Assembly: GCA_037127255.1 (NCBI GenBank)
Contig: JBANSL010000020.1
Coordinates: 58,291,598-58,355,597 of the forward strand
Length of the DNA: 64,000 bases
Source of the DNA: Persicaria tinctoria
Lineage: Eukaryota; Streptophyta; Magnoliopsida; Caryophyllales; Polygonaceae
Reading direction: 5' to 3'
Below are positions 56,401 through 64,000 of this stretch, one piece after another; positions within the stretch are counted from its first letter, which is position 1, and each line of letters opens with the position of its first letter. Position numbers and translations under genes: made by a program. The notes beneath the pieces are model-generated. The model did no database searches, was not told the origin of the DNA, and saw only the letters and a program-made list of their open reading frames with translations.

Positions 56401-57960
56401 ATTACCTTATAAAACAACTGTGAGAAATATTATTATTAGCTGCAATTTGTAATAATAAAAGCATCAATTATGCATTGTTCTCTTTATATATTTGTAAACA
56501 TAAGGGCTACTGACAAGATCATAAAACGACTATTGACAAGATGAATTTCATAAATTTGCACAAAAAAAGTCCTTGATTCGATGAGATCGAAGAGGAGATC
56601 TCTAGATCGAGGAACTCTTTTGCAGTTGCAGGTGCCATATTTGCATTTGGTTTCCTTCAATTCAAATATTGGAACTTTCATCATCATCTCCAATTCGTCT
56701 TTTTAGGGCCAATAGTTGACAAAGTGGATTCAAAGAACAACACGGATAAATTAGGGCATAATTAATTGTTGACAGACACGGCGAAGCCAAAGCCGTCTTC
56801 GAGACAAAGCCTTCTCCCGTCCCTGACGTGCTTTGCTTTGATTGTACTTGATCCATTAATCGTAGTTGCACTTGATTAATTAATTGTTATTGATGCAAAT
56901 TTGTCTACAATGTACTGTTGATGACAGCTTGTATTAATTTGAGCATAAATTAGGGTTTTTTGTAGGATTAAATCTAATCAGGCAGCTTCATTAAATGGTT
57001 CATTACACATTAATTAATCTTATCCTCGTCGTTTGCAATGAATTTTGGCTTTTGGACGATCGAAGGGTGGCTGGGTGTACTTGGAATGTAGATTTGTATG
57101 GTGAATTGATCAAAATTGTCAGCGAAAAGGGGAAGGGATACCTACAGCCCTAGGCGATTGGAGTGGATAGTCATTGCGAGATAAGGATTGAGGTGCAATT
57201 TAGCAGAAATCGTCTTGTCAATAGTCGTTCCGTCATCTTGTCAATAGCCTCACTCATTTGTAAAGGTACAACCCAAAACACCAAAGGAAGAATTAAATAT
57301 GATGAGGTCCACACCTAACCTCCATTTGCATCCATCGCCGGTCCAACCTTGTTGGGCTTAAATTCAAAGGGGCTGTTTTTATTTTCATCGTATGGACTTC
57401 TATTTTAGCCCATGCTTGGTGCGTGGGTTCGAGGAGGTGGGCCTGTTTGATGGAGGAAACGAACCCTCAAGTCAAGTGATCAATTTCTTAATTTTGATTA
57501 GTTCAACAGTATCCATTAGATTCTTCCAGTAATTTATATATGCATTATGCACAGCTTCTGAGCTTCTCTCTTCAAAAATCCCAATCTCTTCTAAGTTCAA
57601 TCGGTGAGCGATTTCTGAAAAGCTTGATCCCTCCAAACACGAACACATGAATTTCGAGAGGCTTCATAAGCAATCAATATCCCTTAATTGACCCTCGGCC
57701 TCTTCACCTTAAATTCAATAATTTAGAATTTTGGTTGTAATTATTTGATCAGGTATGGTACTTGATAAAACTTAATTGTTAAAATATTCTAAATACAAAT
57801 GTATTTGTCTTAAACTAAATATAACCTTAGTTTAGTTTGCACTTCAATGTATATAGTGATTCATTAGATTCTTCCAGTATCCATTAGATTCTTCCAGTAA
57901 TTTATGCATTATGCACAGCTTCTCTCTTTAAAAATACATTAATTAGATACTGATTCATCA
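56401..57960. other. Intergenic DNA
   Basis: No gene, RNA or bounded element recognised. GATTCTTCCAGTA-type words with CCATTAGATTCTTCC repeat at 57510-57535 and 57860-57900. Confidence 0.45.
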
Positions 57961-58930
57961 CTGAATTTGCTCATTGTTTGGCTGCACCTCCTGCAATTTG
58001 CCTTCATTCATGCTTACTTTCCAATGTATGTGGAACGAATAGCAATAACAAACAAAGTTCACATCTTGATTATTTTTGAAAAACATTACATCACACACAT
58101 CTTTGTGTTCCCAATCTCACAAGTCTCAACCAAAAACACTGATATGGAAATTGCCATAGATGTATGACTGCTTTGTGTACTGCTTTACTGAAAATTGAAG
58201 GTCCTCATTGATTGTATATGCAGGGGTTCAACCTACTTTAAATCAGAGACTCAATTTGGGAAAAATAATGCTTTTGTTTCTAGTGTCATAAATCATAATA
58301 GTAGTTTTGTTCACATCATGGTGATTGTCTAAACCAGCATATGCCTATTTATGTGCAACAGCTCAAGGGGATAAAAAGGCTCTACTGTATTTGATTGTTT
58401 ATATTAATATTGATCTCGATACGCAACTTTCCACAGGTGTTTTGTCCCCAAAGTGGTATCATTGTATCAAATTTGGAAACAAGCATCACTTTTTGTGCAT
58501 CTCTCCTAATGCCAGTACTGATATATGCTCAGGTTTATTCCTTATGGCTTCTATTTATTGGTTTGTGAATTGTGGTTTGACTGTTGTCAAGATCCTCTGT
58601 CATGTCTTTGTTTAATTCATTTAGTACCCCTCTGACATAGGTGCTCAAACTACTCATCTAGTCTCTTGTCACGTCATGGAAGAACCACACTCCTTGTATT
58701 CATCTGATATCAATATATAATGCATCTATACATGGCAAATCTGATACTAAGGCTTGATATGTCTCGAATATCGGAATATGCACCCATCTCATGTGAGAAT
58801 CTACACTGCCATACATTCTTGAATATGTTCTGATTCTTGAAAACGAGAAAACAAAAACACAGATTTTGTTGTTGCTTGGTGTTAGGGACGTGCAAACAGA
58901 ATGATGAATGCGATAAACAGGACTCGTCAG
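57961..58930. repeat. NLR 3'-flank fragment followed by unidentified repeat, copy 5
   Basis: 57975-58150 resembles the NLR 3' flank (CACCTCCTGCAATTTGCC). 58170-58930 follows the block order of the family at 14196-15190, ending with the GTTGTTGCTTGG block. Confidence 0.5.
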
Positions 58931-59400
58931 TCAGGAAATTACATATGTATGATCAGCTACACCGACCTTCAGAAAAGTGCAAACAATGAACATGACTAAT
59001 TGGGAGATTGAGCTGCTAAATTGCTGCTTATAGGGATAACAAATATTAACAAGGAGGTTTGTAAATTACTGCTTATAGGGATGCATCTGATTTTTTGAAG
59101 CATCCCCAACTCACAGCTGCACTTTCTGAGTTTTGCAACCATGTAAAAAACAAACTGAAATGCAGACTGAAAGTTTACCAAACAGACCCCAACAGCGTCC
59201 TTACAAACTCCCAACCTTCACGAAACAAACTTGAATATTTGATCATGATATATATGTAGCATCATAGCTATTTAACAAACTTGTGATTGAGCTTTAGTGA
59301 CATGGGGCATGGCGATAGCTTAACCATTGGCGAATATGCGTTGGCCTTTCAAGTTTACCACACTGTTGGCTTCACCATGGTGAAATCTGGGAGCTCTTTG
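58931..59400. other. Intergenic DNA
   Basis: The start (58945-59030) matches 1770-1850 (GATCAGCTACACCGACCTTC-like word), another trace of shared duplication blocks. No gene. Confidence 0.45.
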
Positions 59401-60179
59401 AATCGAAGAAGCTAGAGTGACCCTACAATTGTAAAACGTGGAGTAACCATGAGCGAAGGTTATGTCATGGCTGCACCTCCTGCAATTTGCCTTCGATCCT
59501 GCTTACTTGTGTACGTGGAACGAATAGAAATTACAAACAAAGTTCACAGCTTAATTTTTGAAAAAACATTACATCACACACAACACAAGTTTGTGTTCCC
59601 AATCTCACAATATTTGTCCTCTTTTTAGTAGAAAATAAAAGAGGAAGAAAAAAATCTTCTGAACTCAGTGAGTGAGCAGTTTCTGAAGACGAAGAGCAAC
59701 AACGTCATCAAAATTATGAATGGATGAGTTATGACATGCTTCAAAAACAATCCATATCACGTTGATAATGACCACCAGCCCTGCAGTGCCTTTGCGATTC
59801 TTATTTCTTGAAACTAAACAACACCAACACACACGACTTATTTCTGTTATGAGTCTCATAACCAAGCACAAAACTCCTTAAACAATCACAAACTTGATGG
59901 AATAAACTGCTGAACTCCAGCCAGCAGTTTCTGAAAACAATGAAGCCTCCAAACTCGAACATATGACTTTTGAAATGCTTCAGAAGAGAATGGCCACCAA
60001 CCTGCATATTATTTTTGAAAATCGACAACACACAGCTTTAAGTTGAGAGTCTCGCAGCCAAATTAAAGAAACTGAAATGGAAATGGGAATTTTTGGAAAA
60101 CCAACAAACTCTGTTTGAAAATTGCAATTTATTGCTTACCGAGTATCGGAGATCGAGGAAATAGTCATATTACCCCAGA
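59401..60179 (-). repeat. NLR 3'-flank repeat behind copy E
   Basis: Closest in sequence to the flank of copy A, but uninterrupted at the site where A has the solo LTR. A GTAAGC donor (complement of GCTTACCGAG near 60136) follows the stop codon of copy E. Confidence 0.75.
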
Positions 60180-61854
60180 TTAAGATCCAACACTCACAAT
60201 AACAGTGGGAATGTGTTGAATAATATAGGAATCTTCTGCTTCACTAGTTGATCCTTCATACCCAATCCTCCTGCAAAATTCTTCTGGCATCCTTGTGACC
60301 TTCAACTCTTTGAGGGTGGTGATGGATCTTATCCTTTCCGGAAGTCTCTTCAATTTCGGACACTTTTCAATGCACAGATTTCTGAGACGAGCCATTGCCC
60401 CTTCTTCCATCCTTAATTCCTCTAAATTTTCCAACCATCTCAATGAAAGTGTCTGGAGTTGTTGGAAGCCACTATTTGTACAACTTAGTTTCGTCCCTAA
60501 GTACGAATCCTGGCTTAAATTTAGCTCTTTGAGTTTAGGAAGCTCCCCAAGAACGTTCATAAGATCATCCCGTTCTTTAATTGCACTACGGTATAAAGAC
60601 AGTCTCACCAGGTTAGGAGGGAACTGAATATTAGTTCCATTACAATTGCTCGCTAGTTGAAAATCCAACACTAGCTCCCACAATGTTGTGCAGCCCCTCA
60701 GTTTCTCGAGGTCGAATTCCAAAGCCTTCTCTGATGACATCGATCCGTCAAAATCGAGAATCAATCGATAAAGACTGTCCTCCCTGATGCATGAACACTG
60801 ATAAAGTGCTTCCATCTCTTCCTTTTGTTGTATATTCCATCAGGGCCGTCCAATCAATTTTGGAGGCTCGGGTCATAATTTTATAAATTATAAATTTTAT
60901 ATGTAATTTTTAATTTTTTTATATCTTAAGGATGAGTATGTTAAAAAAATTTAGACTATTTTTTGTTGATATTTAAGGAAAATTATAGAAAAGTCTTTAA
61001 AATAAGAATTTTTAAGGAAATCACCGGTAAAATTTATATTAAAAATTTTATACAAAATGTTTTAATCAATAGTACAAATTACAAACGCAACTACGCAAGC
61101 TATATTTATCAACCTTTTGCTCTATATAATTTATAGTTATACAATATTGAAAATAATTTATATACTACACGTTTAAATTTGTGTCATTTGTTTTTAAACA
61201 CAAAACCCTAGTGTATTTCTCTCTCTCTCTCTCTATATATATATATTATAATATTCTAATACTCCCTGAAACATGTTATTTTATTCAATTCAATTAATAT
61301 AAATATAGCTATGACCATGTGATTCTTTTTTTCTTGAATGTCCATGTTAATAAAACTAAAATTGTTCACGGATGACATAATTATAAAATGAAACTAAAAA
61401 ATTAGATGAATTTAAATTTAGATTAATAATTTAATACTCTATGACTTGATGAAATTTATTGAGGCCTCAGAATCAGTTACATAAATGAAGAGAAATTTAA
61501 ATTTGGATTAATAATTTAATACTCTATGACTTGATAAAATTAGTTGTACAAAATTTGGGATTCGAACCCATGACCGTAAGAAAACATGCATGCACCGTAG
61601 CAATTCAACAACCACCACACCAACCGACATTTGTGTTAATTTTAAAAATGTTTTATTATATATACTAAAATTAGTAAAAAATGAGGCCCCGTAAAATCGG
61701 AGGCCCAGGACAGTCGCCCGCTTTGCCCTCCCCTAAGGCCGGCCCTGTATTCCATATTTCTAAGGTGTGGGCGGTGCATAATGTTGGTAGCTCTTTTGTC
61801 ATCCACTTGCCTGCACCGGTCTCCAGCAACTGCAAGTTCTTTGGGCCATTTAAT
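60180..61854 (-). pseudogene. NLR exon 2 (LRR) copy E, truncated and split by a hAT-like element
   Basis: The LRR frame from 60840 down to the stop at 60180 is open (MEALYQCSCIRED, CPKLKRLPERIRSITTLKEL, EEFCRRIGYEGSTSEAED, ending IVSVGS) and closely matches copy A. A 907-bp insertion lies at 60841-61747. The LRR sequence resumes at 61748 and ends abruptly at 61854, within NGPKNLQLLETGAGKW, directly against the 3'-flank repeat of copy D. The first third of the LRR exon and all of exon 1 are lacking. It is a relic formed by unequal recombination followed by insertion. Confidence 0.88.
60841..61747. mobile_element. Non-autonomous hAT-like element, 907 bp
   Basis: It has an 8-bp target duplication TATTCCAT (60833-60840 and 61748-61755) and inverted termini CAGGGCCGTCC / CAGGGCCGGCC. 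It lies inside an LRR coding exon. No transposase. It contains a (TC)n(TA)n microsatellite (61216-61252) and a tRNA T-arm-like GGATTCGAACCC near 61558. Confidence 0.92.
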
Positions 61855-61869
61855 GAATAACGAACAGAA

Positions 61870-62635
61870 ATACAAAGCAAGTTCACGTACAACTTAATTT
61901 TTGGAAAACATTACATCACACACAACTTTGTGTTCCGAAACTCACAAGTCTCAACCAAAAACACTGAAATGGAAATTTCACCAACAAACAATACCAATTC
62001 TTTTAAGTAGAAAATAAAAGAGGGAGAAAAAACATGACTTCATAGAACAAACTCCTGAACTCAGTGAGCAAGCAGTTTCTGAAGATGAAGAGCAACTTTG
62101 TCATCAAACGTATGAATGGCTGAGTACGTTATGACATTCTTCGAACACAATCCCTATCACTTTGATGACCACCTGCAGCCCTGCAGCGCCTTGAGCATCT
62201 TATTTTTTGAAATTAAACAACACCAATACACACGACTTATTTCTGTTATGAGTCTCATAACCAGAGAAAGACCTGAATGCAAATGATAAAATCACCAAAC
62301 AAACCAAGCACAAAACTCCTTAAATAATCACAAACTTGATGGACTGAACTGCTGATGTCGAGTGAGTAATTCCTGAAAACATGCAATGAAACCTCCAAAC
62401 ACGAACATAAGACTTTTGAAATGCTTCAGAAGTGGATGTCTCCAGACACTTGAGAGTGGCCACCAGCCTGCATCTTATTTTTGAAACATCACCAACACAC
62501 AACTTTAAGTTGAGAGTCTCGCAGCCAAATTAAAGAAACTGAAATGCAAATGGGCATTTTTGGGATACCAACAAACTATATGCATGAAAATTGTAATTTA
62601 TTGCTTACCGAGTACCTAAGGTCGAGGAAATATGT
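61870..62635 (-). repeat. NLR 3'-flank repeat behind copy D
   Basis: Contains the shared blocks TATGAATGG, CAGCCCTGCAGCGCC and CACCAGCCTGCATCTTA. A GCTTACCGAG donor sits near 62605. Confidence 0.75.
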
Positions 62636-63755
62636 TCAAAAAATGCGCAAATAATCTCGTGGTTGAGTCGATGTCAAGCCCCTTCTTCCAGGCGTTGTCT
62701 CTGTCTCCGTGATCTTCAACTCTTTGAGGGTGGTGATGGATCTTGTACATTCCAGAACCAGAAGTCTTATCAAATTCGGACAATCTTCAATCAACAGAAT
62801 TCTGAGACGAGACATTGCCCCTTCTCCCATTCTCCATTCCTCTAAATGTACCAACCCTGTCAATCGAAGTACCTCGAGTTGTTGGAAGTCACTACTTGTA
62901 AAAATTAGTTGCGTCCCCAAGTAAGAATTCCAGCCTAAAGTTAGTTCTTTGAGTTTTGGAAGCTCCCCAAGAACAGTTATAAGACCATCATGTCCTTCAA
63001 TCTCGCTATGGTATAAAGATAGTCTCACCAGGTTAGGAGGGAACTGAATACTAATAGTTCCATTACCATTCCTCGCCAGTGGACAATCCAACACTAGTTG
63101 CCATAATGTTGTGCAATCCCTCAGTTTCTCGAGGTCGAATTCCACATCATGCCTTGAAAACTCGGGATTAATAGTGAGCTTCAATCGACGAAGACTGTGT
63201 TCCCTGATGCCTAGCCATCGATAAAGTGCTTCAATCTCTTCCATTTGTTGTATATCATATATTTTCAAGTGGTTGACGGTGGTGCTTAATGCTGGTAGCT
63301 CTTTTGTCATCCACCTGCTTGCACTAGTCCACAGCCACTGCAAGTTCTTTGGGCCATTTAATCCCAATCTGATGAAGGTGTTGCGGTTTTCAAATCTTGG
63401 TAAAGTAAGTCCTCTAAGATTCTCCATATTGCCTACAAGACCATCGGGCACTTCAACCGGGTGTTTATCATCCCTAATTGTAAAAATCAAGTACATGAGG
63501 TTTCGTAGGTTCCGGATAGATTCCGGAAGAACAAAAATTTTGGAATTCTGGATGCTCAGGTATCTCAGGTGAATGAGTTTCCCAATTTCGTCAGGCAATG
63601 CATCATAATCGATGTTCCAGATGCACAAAACTCTGAGCAGTTTGAACTTGTTAGGGATCGACTCCAAGTTCCCTCTTACTTCAAATGGCAGTTCTTCACC
63701 ATCACCCGAATTGAAAAGTGTTCTCAAATGTTCATTCTCATTTGAATAAAGTTCC
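62636..63755 (-). CDS. NLR exon 2 (LRR) copy D, exon 1 outside the window
   Basis: The acceptor TTGCAG/GGAAC at 63755 is intact and the exon is open for 372 codons, entered in the same phase as in copy C. It encodes LRRs including LLRVLCIWNIDYDALPDEIG, IHLRYLSIQNSKIFVLPESI and VPDGLVGNMENLRGLTLP. The C-terminus differs from its paralogs: after TLKELKIT it reads ETETTPGRRG and stops, replacing the EEFCRRIGYEGSTSEAED end. The coiled coil and NB-ARC should lie upstream, beyond 64000. It may be functional or not depending on exon 1. LRRs of CNLs shape effector recognition and hold the NB-ARC inactive. Confidence 0.8.
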
Positions 63756-64000
63756 CTGCAAGAACCGAGAAGCTGAATTATGATAAGAAAAATCTTAGAA
63801 GCAAAAGAACTAGCTTCTCTCTTTAGCGAAAAAGAATGATATCAATGCATGTTTGTTTTGTTACACCCTTGGTTTTATAAATCCAAATTGTTATAAGTAA
63901 GACAATTGCTAAAAGTAACTTGGCTTGTGATGAACTAAAGATATTACAAAATTAACCACGAAATCGCCAATTAAAATCAATGATATGTGGTTCAAATATA
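63756..64000 (-). other. Start of the intron of copy D, running off the window
   Basis: Resembles intron or flank sequence near copies A and B just past their acceptors (GAGAAGCTGAATTATGATAA). No gene. Confidence 0.6.

Noticed and set aside
61555..61625. tRNA gene on the minus strand
   Set aside because: Only a T-arm/B-box-like word is present; no D-arm or acceptor stem forms a cloverleaf.

Overview
This window looks like nuclear DNA of a flowering plant, probably an asterid eudicot. The evidence is GT-AG introns in plant resistance genes, an A+T-rich background, a Ty1/copia retrotransposon primed by initiator tRNA-Met, and Mutator-like, hAT-like, PIF/Harbinger-like and Helitron elements. 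The lineage is inferred from the style of the resistance genes, not proven.

The backbone is a cluster of tandemly duplicated coiled-coil NB-ARC LRR (CNL) resistance genes of the RPP13/R1 type, nearly all on the minus strand. Each unit has exon 1 (coiled coil plus NB-ARC), one intron, and exon 2 (LRR). All share 3' flanking sequence with a splice donor about 40 nt past the stop codon. Copy C (16289-21459) is the only complete and apparently intact gene, about 921 residues. Copy A (3165-8285) has a frameshift and a mutated splice acceptor. Copy B (24094-39432) has frameshifts, a stop, a 96-nt deletion and a 12.7-kb intron. Copy E (60180-61854) is a truncated LRR exon split by a hAT-like element. 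Copy D (62636-63755) is an LRR exon whose exon 1 lies beyond the window. Smaller relics lie at 209-790, 1138-1187, 12465-12716, 13376-13602 and 49807-49893.

Mobile DNA explains most of the rest. An 8.1-kb Mutator-like element (25911-34041) sits in the intron of copy B. It carries a decayed DUF1985-Ulp1 protease gene, a fragment resembling the N-terminus of a MURA transposase, and an intact two-exon tandem-Agenet gene. The same intron holds a long-TIR element (34685-36817) that was itself hit twice. A full-length copia element (39674-45061) landed in the promoter block of copy B. A hAT-like element holding a solo-LTR-like insertion lies at 45435-49322. A Helitron (18024-19763) sits in the intron of copy C, and a 688-bp MITE (5672-6359) in the intron of copy A; the allelic site in copy B is empty.

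The least familiar part is 53.7-55.75 kb. Two nearly identical tRNA-like sequences in inverted orientation bound a 1.07-kb segment full of short TGGTAGGA-type phrases. Next to it are a perfect 31-bp hairpin and a diverged 190-bp tandem repeat. A second unusual structure is a duplicated fusion of an inverted LRR 3' end with the C-terminal half of a Topors-like RING finger (12.46-14.08 kb).
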